From Armatimonadota bacterium (GTDB taxonomy: Bacteria; Sysuimicrobiota; Sysuimicrobiia; Sysuimicrobiales; Sysuimicrobiaceae), in contig JAVKGW010000011.1 in the NCBI GenBank assembly GCA_031460175.1, positions 1 to 48,482 of the forward strand: 48,482 bases of DNA, in the 5' to 3' direction. The translations under genes and the position numbers were made by a program. Below are positions 16,107 through 23,103 of this stretch, in pieces. How positions within the stretch are numbered: the first letter of the stretch is position 1; each line of letters starts with the position of its first letter. Below the pieces are notes generated by a model that did not search any database, had not been told where the DNA came from, and saw nothing but the letters and a program-made list of their open reading frames with translations.

Positions 16107-16184
16107 TGGCAGGGGCGCCGGGACTCGAACCCGGAACCTCCGGTTTTGGAGACCGGCGCTCTGGCCAGTTCGAGCTACGCCCCT
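16107..16184 (-). tRNA. tRNA-Trp (CCA anticodon)
   Basis: Acceptor stem AGGGGCG/CGCCCCT, T-arm with GTTCGAGTC, anticodon stem-loop CCGGT-CTCCAAA-ACCGG giving anticodon CCA, discriminator G and an encoded 3' CCA (16109-16107). It lies between the small basic protein gene and accB. In many bacteria secE and nusG follow here; they do not in this window. Confidence 0.96.
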
Positions 16185-16202
16185 GTGGCCGACCCTATGA
16201 TA

Positions 16203-16388
16203 TCATGAGGAGTGGAGGAGGGCCAGGAACTCCTGGTACCGCCAGGGAGCCCGCTTGATCATCTTCTGGACCAGCTGCTCCCTTTCCTCCCGGCTCTGGG
16301 CCCTCTGGAGGCGCTCCCGGAGTTTCCGGATCCGTTCCCGCCGGTGACGCCGACGTCGAAGCTCCCGGTCCCGTTCCCGGAGGGGCAT
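16203..16388 (-). CDS. Small, highly basic protein (61 aa), possibly DUF6800-like
   Basis: A 61-residue protein, almost one continuous helix by composition, extremely rich in Arg/Lys and Glu (MPLRERDRELRRRRHRRERI at its start) and ending APWRYQEFLALLHSS. It has GAGG upstream and begins four bases after the rpmG stop, between ribosomal protein L33 and tRNA-Trp, so it is probably cotranscribed with the translation genes. The start motif recalls short database families such as DUF6800, but I am not certain. An RNA- or ribosome-associated role is suggested only by charge and position. It could also be a non-coding artefact of arginine-rich GC sequence, although the strong position and ribosome-binding site speak for a gene. 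Confidence 0.62.
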   Translation of the reverse strand: MPLRERDRELRRRRHRRERIRKLRERLQRAQSREEREQLVQKMIKRAPWRYQEFLALLHSS

Positions 16389-16392
16389 GACC

Positions 16393-16545
16393 CTACCTCG
16401 TCTCCCGGTGTGGGGTGTGCTTGCGGCACCACCGGCAGTACTTCCGCAATTCCAGCCGATCGGGATCGTTCTTCTTATTCTTCTGGGTCACGTAGTTCCG
16501 CCGCTTGCACACCGTACACGCCAGCGTGATGATCTCCCGGGCCAT
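16393..16545 (-). CDS. rpmG: 50S ribosomal protein L33 (zinc-binding form)
   Basis: A 50-residue ribosomal protein (start [10 protein letters not shown]). The two CxxC pairs (CTVC at 10-13 and CRWC at 37-40) mark the zinc-binding C+ form, and [18 protein letters not shown] is the usual L33 core. It lies six bases downstream of tuf and four bases upstream of the small basic protein gene. It is too short for many ORF callers. The tuf-rpmG order is conserved in many bacteria. Confidence 0.97.
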   Translation of the reverse strand: MAREIITLACTVCKRRNYVTQKNKKNDPDRLELRKYCRWCRKHTPHRETR

Positions 16546-16551
16546 GCGGCA

Positions 16552-17769
16552 TCACTCCAGGATCTTGGTCACAACCCCTGCCCCCACGGTCCTCCCCCCT
16601 TCCCGGATGGCGAACCGCAGCCCCTCTTCCAGGGCGATGGGGGCGATGAGCTCCACCTCCAGGTTCACGTTGTCGCCCGGCATGACCATCTCCACCCCGC
16701 TGGGGAGCTTGATGGTCCCCGTGACGTCCGTGGTCCGGAAGTAGAACTGGGGCCGGTATCCGCTGAAGAAGGGGGTATGCCGACCCCCCTCCTCCTTGGT
16801 GAGCACGTACACCTCCGCCAGGAACTTCGTGTGGGGCTTGATGGTGCCCGGTTTGGCGATGACCATGCCCCGCTCCACGTCGTCCCGCTCCACCCCGCGC
16901 AGCAGGATCCCGATGTTGTCCCCTGCCACGGCCTCGTCCAGGACCTTCCGGAACATCTCCAGCCCCGTCACCACCGTCTTCCGGGGCTCCGCCCGGAATC
17001 CCACGATCTCCACTTCCTCGCCCAGCTTGATGCGGCCCCGTTCCACCCGACCCGTGGCCACGGTTCCCCGCCCCGTGATGGAGAACACATCCTCCACGCT
17101 CATGAGGAAGGGCTTGTCCACGTCCCGAACGGGCAGCGGGATGTAGTTGTCCACCGCATCCATGAGCTCGTAGATCTTGTCCACCCAGGGGTCGTCCCCC
17201 CGCCGGATGTTGGGGTTGCCCTCCAGGGCCTCCAAGGCCTTGAGGGCGGACCCTTTCACCACCGGCACCTCGTCCCCGGGGAACCCGTATCGGCTCAACA
17301 GCTCCCGGACCTCGACCTCCACGAGCTCCAGGAGCTCCGGGTCATCCACCATGTCCACCTTGTTGAGGAAGACCACGATGGCGGGGACGTTGACCTGCCG
17401 CGCCAGGAGGATGTGCTCCCGGGTCTGGGGCATGGGGCCGTCCGCGGCACTCACCACCAGGATGGCCCCGTCCATCTGCGCGGCACCCGTGATCATGTTC
17501 TTGATGTAGTCCGCGTGCCCCGGGCAGTCCACGTGCGCGTAGTGCCGCTTCTCGGTCTCATACTCCACGTGGCTGATGTTGATGGTGAGTCCTCGGGCCC
17601 GCTCCTCGGGGGCGTTGTCGATGTCGTAGTACCCCTTGGGCTGCGCCAAGCCATAGTGGGCCATGGCGTGGGTGATGGCCGCGGTTAGGGTGGTCTTGCC
17701 ATGGTCCACGTGCCCAATGGTCCCGATGTTCACGTGAGGCTTCTTCCGCTCGAACTTCGGCTTCGCCAT
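16552..17769 (-). CDS. tuf: Translation elongation factor Tu
   Basis: A 405-residue EF-Tu that carries aminoacyl-tRNA to the ribosome. G-domain motifs are GHVDHGKT (19-26), the switch I region [22 protein letters not shown] and NKVDM; domains 2 and 3 are complete ([13 protein letters not shown], then [12 protein letters not shown]). Length is normal for bacteria with the 10-residue insertion seen in Thermus-like proteins ([12 protein letters not shown] region). It lies between tRNA-Thr and rpmG, all in one direction behind a perfect consensus promoter, as in thrT-tufB operons. This protein is a good marker for placing the organism. Confidence 0.98.
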   Translation of the reverse strand: MAKPKFERKKPHVNIGTIGHVDHGKTTLTAAITHAMAHYGLAQPKGYYDIDNAPEERARGLTINISHVEYETEKRHYAHVDCPGHADYIKNMITGAAQMDGAILVVSAADGPMPQTREHILLARQVNVPAIVVFLNKVDMVDDPELLELVEVEVRELLSRYGFPGDEVPVVKGSALKALEALEGNPNIRRGDDPWVDKIYELMDAVDNYIPLPVRDVDKPFLMSVEDVFSITGRGTVATGRVERGRIKLGEEVEIVGFRAEPRKTVVTGLEMFRKVLDEAVAGDNIGILLRGVERDDVERGMVIAKPGTIKPHTKFLAEVYVLTKEEGGRHTPFFSGYRPQFYFRTTDVTGTIKLPSGVEMVMPGDNVNLEVELIAPIALEEGLRFAIREGGRTVGAGVVTKILE

Positions 17770-17798
17770 ACAGATCCTCCCTTACCGGAAATCCTGGC

Positions 17799-17874
<76 letters not shown>

Positions 17875-17944
17875 ACACTCCCGCAACGCGCCTCAGGGCA
17901 CAAACCGCTTCGGCCCGGGGGTCCGTGGGCCCAAACCCCCGACG

Positions 17945-17972
17945 ATTATAGCAACGCCCCCCCGGGTGTCAA
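17945..17972 (-). promoter_or_regulatory. Strong consensus promoter of the tRNA-Thr/tuf/rpmG operon
   Basis: On the minus strand: -35 TTGACA (17972-17967), 16-base spacer of mostly G/C, -10 TATAAT (17950-17945). Both hexamers match the housekeeping sigma consensus perfectly. This is one of very few AT-containing spots in the region, and it stands 71 bases upstream of the tRNA-Thr 5' end, as expected for a highly expressed operon. Confidence 0.85.
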
Positions 17973-18008
17973 GGAAATGCGGGACCCCCGGCCCCCGGTA
18001 CGAATCCC

Positions 18009-18037
18009 TTGCACCTCCGGGAGGGGCTCCCTAGGAT
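18009..18037 (+). promoter_or_regulatory. Possible promoter of the polyamine operon
   Basis: TTGCAC (18009-18014), 17-base spacer, TAGGAT (18032-18037), 44 bases upstream of the arginine decarboxylase start. The match to consensus is only moderate (3/6 and 4/6), so this is tentative. Confidence 0.35.
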
Positions 18038-18081
18038 AGGGGGTGCTGTAACCCAGGTCGGGATCGGCGAGGAGGGAGCGC

Positions 18082-18543
18082 ATGTGGTCGGTGCCGAAGG
18101 CCATCACCCTGACCTCGGGGTCCGGGGAGGGGAGCACGGAGATCAACGCGTTTGACCGGGCCCTCCTCAACGCCGGGATTGCGAACCTGAACTTCCTCCG
18201 GGTCACCAGCATCCTGCCCGCCGGCTGCCGGATCGTTCCCATGCGGAGGATCCCCGCGGGGACCCTCATGCCCGCGGTGTACGCACGGATCACCAGCCAC
18301 GTCCCCGGGGAACGGATCGCGGCCGCCATCGGCGTGGGCTTCAGCGAGGACTCGTACGGGGTGATCATGGAGTACTCCCACCGGGGGACCGCGGAGAACG
18401 CGGAGCAGATCGTCCGCCGGATGGTGCGGGAAGCCTTTGAGAGCCGTGATCTGCGGTTGCGGGAGGTGGTGGTGGAGTCCACGGAGCACGTGGTGGAGCG
18501 CATCGGGTGCTCCGTGGCCGCCGTCCTCTTCTGGCCCGAGTGA
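18082..18543 (+). CDS. Pyruvoyl-dependent arginine decarboxylase
   Basis: A 153-residue proenzyme that converts arginine to agmatine and CO2. The family cleaves itself to make a pyruvoyl cofactor from a serine; the T42-S43 pair in RVTSILPAGCR fits the cleavage site, giving a beta chain of about 42 residues and an alpha chain starting with the pyruvoyl group. Other conserved blocks are LTSGSGEGSTEINAFDRAL, IPAGTLMPAVYA and GVGFSEDSYGVIMEYSH. The length matches archaeal and bacterial enzymes. The ATG follows GGAGGGAGCGC. It is the first gene of an operon with speE and speB that makes polyamines from arginine. Confidence 0.93.
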   Translation: MWSVPKAITLTSGSGEGSTEINAFDRALLNAGIANLNFLRVTSILPAGCRIVPMRRIPAGTLMPAVYARITSHVPGERIAAAIGVGFSEDSYGVIMEYSHRGTAENAEQIVRRMVREAFESRDLRLREVVVESTEHVVERIGCSVAAVLFWPE

Positions 18544-18599
18544 GCGGCCGTGCGAAGGGCTTCCCCCGCGCCCCGGTCCAGGCACAGGAGGAAGGAGCG

Positions 18600-19442
18600 A
18601 TGGAGGAGTGGTTTCGGGACACCGGTGCGGAAGGGTTCGCCAACGCGTATCGCATTGAGGAAGTGCTCTTCGACGGACGTTCCCGGTACCAGCACGTGCA
18701 GGTGGTGCGCAACGCGTTCTTCGGCCGGATGCTCTTGCTGGACGAGGCGGTGCAGACCACGGAGGCGGACGAGTTCATCTACCACGAGATGCTGGCCCAT
18801 CTCCCCCTCGTCACGCACCCCGCCCCCACCTCCCTCCTCATCATCGGAGGAGGGGATGGTGGACTCCTGGAGGAAGCCCTCAAGCATCCCCTGAGGCGGG
18901 CGGTCATGGTGGAGATCGACGAGCTGGTGGTGGAGGTCATCCGACGGTACATCCCGGAGATCCCGAAGGGCGCCTTCGAGGACCCCCGGGTGGAGCTCCG
19001 ATTCGAGGATGGATTCACCTACGTCCGCCGCACGGAGAGCCGGTTCGACGTGGCCCTGGTGGATTCCACGGACCCCCAGGGCCCCTCCGTGCCCTTGTTC
19101 AGCGCGGAGTTCTACGGGGATCTTTACCGCGTCCTCACGGAGGAGGGCGTGCTGGCCGTGCAGAGCGGTTCCCCCCTCTACCAGCGCGATCTCATCCTCC
19201 AGGTCCGGCGGAACCTGAAGCAGCACTTCCCCATCGTCCGCACCTTCCTGGTCTCCATCCCTACCTACCCGGGGGCCTTTTGGTCCTTCACCCTGGGCTC
19301 CAAGGGACCAGATCCGCTGGCGATCTCCCCCGGGGTGATCGAGGACCGGATCGCGGGGATGAACCTCCAGTACTACACCGCGGCCCGCCACCACGAATCC
19401 CTCACGGCCCCGCCCTTCCTGCGCGAGGTGCTTGAGGCGTAG
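18600..19442 (+). CDS. speE: Spermidine synthase / aminopropyltransferase
   Basis: A 280-residue enzyme that moves an aminopropyl group from decarboxylated S-adenosylmethionine to putrescine or agmatine. Key features are YHEM (61-64), the nucleotide-binding GGGDGG (83-88), the acidic VEID (104-107) and the active-site DSTDP (155-159). ATG 18600 with GAGGAAGGAG upstream is chosen over upstream in-frame starts. It overlaps the next gene as TAGTG. Because the arginine decarboxylase comes before and the ureohydrolase after it, the enzyme may work on agmatine, as the thermophile enzymes that make N1-aminopropylagmatine do. This choice cannot be made from sequence alone. Confidence 0.95.
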   Translation: MEEWFRDTGAEGFANAYRIEEVLFDGRSRYQHVQVVRNAFFGRMLLLDEAVQTTEADEFIYHEMLAHLPLVTHPAPTSLLIIGGGDGGLLEEALKHPLRRAVMVEIDELVVEVIRRYIPEIPKGAFEDPRVELRFEDGFTYVRRTESRFDVALVDSTDPQGPSVPLFSAEFYGDLYRVLTEEGVLAVQSGSPLYQRDLILQVRRNLKQHFPIVRTFLVSIPTYPGAFWSFTLGSKGPDPLAISPGVIEDRIAGMNLQYYTAARHHESLTAPPFLREVLEA

Positions 19443-20278
19443 TGCGGTTCCTGGGTACCCAGGGGATCCCCCACCCCCGTGCGGCGATCATCGGAGTCCC
19501 GTACGATGCCACCCAGTCCTACCGCCGCGGGGCGGCGCAGGGACCGGAGGCCATCCGGGCCGCCTCCTGGAGTCTGGAGACCTATAGCCCCGCGCTGGAC
19601 CGGGATCTCGAGGCGCACCTGGCGGTGGCGGATCTCGGGGATCTCCCCGTGGTGGGGCTCGACCCTCCCGACATGGTGGAGGCGGTGACCCGGGCGGTGG
19701 CCTCCCTGGACGCGGGTACGGCTCCGGTACTGCTGGGGGGCGATCACACCCTCACCCTGGGCGCGGTGCGGGCCCTACATGCCCGCCATCCGGATCTTAT
19801 GGTGGTCCAGGTGGACGCCCACGCGGATCTGCGGGACGTCTACGAGGGGAACCCCCTGTCCCACGCCTGCGTGATGCGGCGGGTGTGGGAGGTGGTGGGT
19901 GACCGCCGGATCGTGCAGATGGGGGTACGGTCAGGGATCCGGGAGGAATTCGAATTCGCGCGGGCACACTGCCGGTGGAGCCTGGGGGCCCTCGCCCTCC
20001 CGGACACGGTGAGGCACGAGCTCCGGCAGGTCCCCGTCTACCTCACCCTGGATCTGGACGTGCTGGACCCAGCCTTCGCGCCCGGGGTCGGGAATCCGGA
20101 ACCGGGAGGGCCCTCCTTCCAGGACCTCTGGGGGGCCCTGCGGGCCCTCGGGCACCTGAGGGTGGTGGGGCTGGACCTCGTGGAGCTGGCACCCTCCCTG
20201 GACCCCTCCGGGGTCAGCGCGGTGGTGGCTGCGAAACTCCTCCGGGAGATCCTCCTGCTGTTCTTCACCGCCGGGTGA
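19442..20278 (+). CDS. speB: Agmatinase / aminopropylagmatine ureohydrolase (arginase family)
   Basis: A 278-residue binuclear manganese ureohydrolase. Metal ligands fit GGDHT (H102), DAHADLRD (D125, H127, D129) and the later DLDVLDPAFAPG pair of aspartates. It removes urea from agmatine or from N1-aminopropylagmatine, giving putrescine or spermidine. The start is GTG 19442, which overlaps the speE stop (TAGTG), so translation is coupled. The end overlaps the convergent MucB-like gene by 14 bases. Downstream of argDC and speE it completes an arginine-to-spermidine route. Confidence 0.94.
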   Translation: MRFLGTQGIPHPRAAIIGVPYDATQSYRRGAAQGPEAIRAASWSLETYSPALDRDLEAHLAVADLGDLPVVGLDPPDMVEAVTRAVASLDAGTAPVLLGGDHTLTLGAVRALHARHPDLMVVQVDAHADLRDVYEGNPLSHACVMRRVWEVVGDRRIVQMGVRSGIREEFEFARAHCRWSLGALALPDTVRHELRQVPVYLTLDLDVLDPAFAPGVGNPEPGGPSFQDLWGALRALGHLRVVGLDLVELAPSLDPSGVSAVVAAKLLREILLLFFTAG

Positions 20279-21485
20279 GCTCGAAGCGTACCTGCTCGTG
20301 GAACCCTTCCAAGAGGTCCAGGAATTCCCGGCGGGGAGCGCCGGCGCTTGCCGCCGGGAAGGAACCGGGGGCCAGGAGTGCGCGGATCTCGGAGAAGGTC
20401 ATTCCGCGGTCCCGGAGGTCCTCGATTCGATCCAGGGGCGCCCCCGTGGCCCGGTGGAGGGCGAGGATCCGATCGGTCTCTCCTCCCGGATCCGTCCCCT
20501 GCGCGAAGGCCAGCAGGACCGCGGTGGGAACGTTGCCCACCGCGGCGAACCGGAGCCCCGCCCGCTCCCACACCAGGACCCGGAAGGGACCGGAAGTGTA
20601 CAGGCGCGCCTCCAGGTCCTCGAGGCGTAGCGGGATCCCGCCGACCGGGAAGCCCAAGCGACGGGCAGGAACCTGGAACAGGGAGACCGCGGTCACCCCG
20701 TCCCCGTACCGGAGGACCACGGCTTCCACGCCGCCCAGACGGGAAACCCCGACACCCAGGTACCGGAATCCCGCGGGCAGCTCCGCGGGCGCCACCGGGA
20801 GGAATCCCACGTGCGCGGCCAGGACGGAGAGGCGGCTGGCCCGCGATCCTTCCGGTCGGAGGTCCACCACCCGGGCCCGGGCAGGGGGCCGGAACCGGAA
20901 GAGGGCCGGGGGGAGGTCTCCCCCGATGCTGATCCGGGTGAAGGTTGAGGCGAAGAACACCCCGCGCTCCGGGTCCGACTCCTGCCAGGCAAGGATCAAC
21001 CCCGTGGCCCGGTCAACCCAGATCCTCCGGTGAATCCCCTGGCCCTTCGGCACCACCTCCACGAGGTAGGCAGGGCGGGTGACGACCCGGGTGATGCCCA
21101 GGAGCCGCACGTGGTAACGCTCCGCCAGCGCGTCCAGCTCCTGGGGAACACGACGGCTGAGGGATGGACCCCGCACCACCAGGTGCACGGAAGGCTCATA
21201 GTGCCAGCTCTCCTGACCGGTGTCCACGAAGATCCGCCCCGCAACCCTCTCGGGAGAGAGGAACTCCATGCGGTAAGCGTCCGGACGGCGGTGTATCTCC
21301 AGGAGGGTGACGGATTCCACCCTCCCCTCCCGGCGGACCGCGAGGACCTTCGTCCCCTCGTAGTTCGCCGTCCGGGGTGCGGACATCGCCCATCGGAGGA
21401 CGGTGAGGGGGGAGGTGACCCACCTGCCCGCACTTCCTCCCGCCGCCAGCACCACCGCGGTCAACACCGCGCCCAGGCGGCTCAC
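20265..21485 (-). CDS. MucB/RseB-like sigma-factor regulatory protein
   Basis: A 406-residue exported protein: a short hydrophobic N-terminus (GAVLTAVVLAAGGSAG), then a LolA/RseB-like beta domain (about 30-230, including NYEGTKVLAVRREGR and the IWVDRATGLILAWQESDPERG block) and a C-terminal domain with sigma-E regulator resemblance (about 240-330). The start is GTG 21485, overlapping the anti-sigma stop as GTGA, with GGAGGAGGG upstream. In the RseB scheme it would bind the anti-sigma factor outside the membrane and sense lipids or misfolded proteins. The C-terminal tail (about 340-406) is not recognised. It is the third gene of the sigma/anti-sigma operon. Confidence 0.8.
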   Translation of the reverse strand: MSRLGAVLTAVVLAAGGSAGRWVTSPLTVLRWAMSAPRTANYEGTKVLAVRREGRVESVTLLEIHRRPDAYRMEFLSPERVAGRIFVDTGQESWHYEPSVHLVVRGPSLSRRVPQELDALAERYHVRLLGITRVVTRPAYLVEVVPKGQGIHRRIWVDRATGLILAWQESDPERGVFFASTFTRISIGGDLPPALFRFRPPARARVVDLRPEGSRASRLSVLAAHVGFLPVAPAELPAGFRYLGVGVSRLGGVEAVVLRYGDGVTAVSLFQVPARRLGFPVGGIPLRLEDLEARLYTSGPFRVLVWERAGLRFAAVGNVPTAVLLAFAQGTDPGGETDRILALHRATGAPLDRIEDLRDRGMTFSEIRALLAPGSFPAASAGAPRREFLDLLEGFHEQVRFELTRR

Positions 21486-22000
21486 CGACCCTCCTCCGGG
21501 AGACGCTCTCCCGCAAGGGAGAGGTGGGCATCCGTAAGGGTGATGCCCAGGTAGGCCCGATCCACCAGGGGATCCGCGGAGACCTGGAGGGCGTGCTCCC
21601 GCACGAGGAATTCCACCTCCGCCTTCGCATCGAGGATGCCCTCCGGCCCCGGACGGAGGAGAGGGACTGCGCCGAGGAGCGCGACCGCCGCGAGGCAGGC
21701 CGCCGCGAGCACGAAGCGGGTCAGGGCGTTCGCGAACAGCCCGCGGATCGCGGGCACCTGACCCGTCCACCCTCTGATCCTCCCCGCTCCCCGCACGGCC
21801 TGGAGGAGGTCCGCGGTGAGATCCCCGGGGAGGGGCCGATCCGGGAGGGCCCGGAGGGCCTCGCGCACCCGACGGAGATCCTCCAGGAACGCCCGGGCTT
21901 CCGGATCCGTACGCAGGAGGCGCTCCACCTCCGCCCGCTCCTGGGGAGTCACCTCCTCGTCCAGAAAACAGGAGAGCAGCCGTTCCAAGCGGCGGTTCAC
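21482..22000 (-). CDS. Membrane anti-sigma factor (RseA/zf-HC2-like)
   Basis: A 172-residue protein with a cytosolic N-terminal anti-sigma domain (RLERLLSCFLDEEVTPQERA; a single Cys, so the zinc HxxxCxxC motif is degenerate), one membrane segment (about 95-115, FVLAAACLAAVALLGAVPLL) and an outer C-terminal part. It would hold the sigma factor inactive at the membrane. The start ATG overlaps the sigma gene stop as ATGA and its own stop overlaps the MucB-like gene, so the three are made together. Recognition rests mainly on gene order and topology. Confidence 0.82.
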   Translation of the reverse strand: MNRRLERLLSCFLDEEVTPQERAEVERLLRTDPEARAFLEDLRRVREALRALPDRPLPGDLTADLLQAVRGAGRIRGWTGQVPAIRGLFANALTRFVLAAACLAAVALLGAVPLLRPGPEGILDAKAEVEFLVREHALQVSADPLVDRAYLGITLTDAHLSLAGERLPEEGR

Positions 22001-22644
22001 GGTCCTTCCTCCTCCGCCCCGGTGCGACCAATCCCCGACGGACGGTAAAAGGGAGCCAGGCGGTCCCGCAGGAAGCGCCTGGCCCGGTGCAGGCGCGACT
22101 TCACCGTCCCGATGGGAACCCGCAGGATACTGGCCACCTCCTCGTAGGAAAACCCCTGGATGTCCACCAGGACCACCACCGCCCGGAGGTCCGGAGCCAG
22201 GGCCCCCAGGGCGTTCTGGATCTCGGCGTCCATCACGGGACTCACCACCTGCTCCTCAGGGTTGCTGGACTCGTCCGGCACCGCCCGCTCCACCTCGTCC
22301 CCTCGGGGTGTGGTAACGGGGACGTCCAGGGACTCCGTCCGCATCCTGCCCCGCTTCCGGAGATGGTCGATGAAGAGGTTCAGGACGATCCGGTACAGCC
22401 ATCCCTCGAGCGGTACCCCGGGTTCCACCCGGGGCAGTGCCCGGTAGACCCTCAGGAAGGCCTCCTGGGTCAGGTCCTTCGCGTCCGCCTCGTTCCCGCT
22501 GAGGCGGTACGCGATGTTGTACACGTGCCGGCCGTAGCGGTGAACGATGGCCTCGAAGTGCAGGGCTTCCTCCCCGACGACGGCCGGGCGGCCCGCCGGG
22601 GAATCCGGCACCAGGGCACCCTCAAAGAGGTCCGTCACGCCCAT
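21997..22644 (-). CDS. ECF-type RNA polymerase sigma factor (SigE/RpoE-like)
   Basis: A predicted 215-residue extracytoplasmic-function sigma factor. Region 2 is AIVHRYGRHVYNIAYRLSG with DLTQEAFLRVYRAL and WLYRIVLNLFIDHLRKR; region 4 is VVVLVDIQGFSYEEVASIL and PIGTVKSRLHRARRFLRDRL. The start ATG 22642-22644 lacks a clear ribosome-binding site, and the GTG six bases later is an alternative. A 30-bp-spaced direct repeat upstream may be its own recognition site. It heads the operon with its anti-sigma factor and MucB-like protein, probably an envelope stress system. Confidence 0.92.
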   Translation of the reverse strand: MGVTDLFEGALVPDSPAGRPAVVGEEALHFEAIVHRYGRHVYNIAYRLSGNEADAKDLTQEAFLRVYRALPRVEPGVPLEGWLYRIVLNLFIDHLRKRGRMRTESLDVPVTTPRGDEVERAVPDESSNPEEQVVSPVMDAEIQNALGALAPDLRAVVVLVDIQGFSYEEVASILRVPIGTVKSRLHRARRFLRDRLAPFYRPSGIGRTGAEEEGP

Positions 22645-22680
22645 GCCTACGGAGGAGGAGGAGGAGCGGTTCCGTCCCAA

Positions 22681-22720
22681 CGTTGATTCCCTCAACGCGG
22701 CTTTCCGGTGCGTTGATTCC
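22681..22720. promoter_or_regulatory. Paired direct repeats upstream of the ECF sigma gene
   Basis: The decamer CGTTGATTCC occurs at 22681-22690 and 22711-22720, exactly 30 bases apart, in the 81-base gap between the divergent sigma and comEA genes. On the minus strand it reads GGAATCAACG, like an ECF -35 element (GGAAT); a CGTTGA lies downstream of the distal copy at -10 distance. Auto-regulation is plausible but inferred. Confidence 0.42.
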
Positions 22721-22725
22721 ACGGA

Positions 22726-23103
22726 ATGCCGGAGTTCACCTCCCGGGAGACCCTGCTCATCGCCCTGGCGGCCGCGCTGGCCATGGGGGCCCTGCTGGCC
22801 CGGGCCCTGGCTCCCCTCCCCCCGCCGGTGGTGATCCAAGCCCCGGAGCAGCCTTCCCCATCTCCCCCAGGGGTGACTCCTCGGACCCTCCCGCTTCCCG
22901 AGTTCACCGGGCCCATCTCCCTCAACACGGCAACCCGGGAGGAGCTGGAACAGCTGCCGGGCATCGGGCCGAAGCTCGCGGAGCGGATCGTACGGGATCG
23001 GACCCTGGGAGGGCCTTACGCCCGGCTGGAGGATCTCCAACGGGTGAAGGGCGTGGGACCGAAGCTCATCGAACGGATCCGTCCCTACGTCCGGGTTCCC
23101 TGA
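22726..23103 (+). CDS. comEA: ComEA-like helix-hairpin-helix DNA-binding protein
   Basis: A 125-residue protein with an N-terminal membrane anchor (LLIALAAALAMGALLARALA), a proline-rich linker (about 32-60) and a C-terminal double helix-hairpin-helix domain (SLNTATREELEQLPGIGPKL, then LEDLQRVKGVGPKLIERI). ComEA binds incoming double-stranded DNA at the cell surface in natural transformation; stand-alone HhH proteins of this kind can have other roles. No comEB/comEC gene is adjacent. The gene is divergent from the sigma operon and overlaps leuS tail-to-tail by 19 bases. Confidence 0.86.
   Translation: MPEFTSRETLLIALAAALAMGALLARALAPLPPPVVIQAPEQPSPSPPGVTPRTLPLPEFTGPISLNTATREELEQLPGIGPKLAERIVRDRTLGGPYARLEDLQRVKGVGPKLIERIRPYVRVP

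Noticed and set aside
20265-22031. Extended frame of the MucB-like protein beginning near 22031
   Set aside because: The upstream half overlaps the anti-sigma gene in another frame and has shadow composition; GTG 21485 has a ribosome-binding site and a GTGA overlap.
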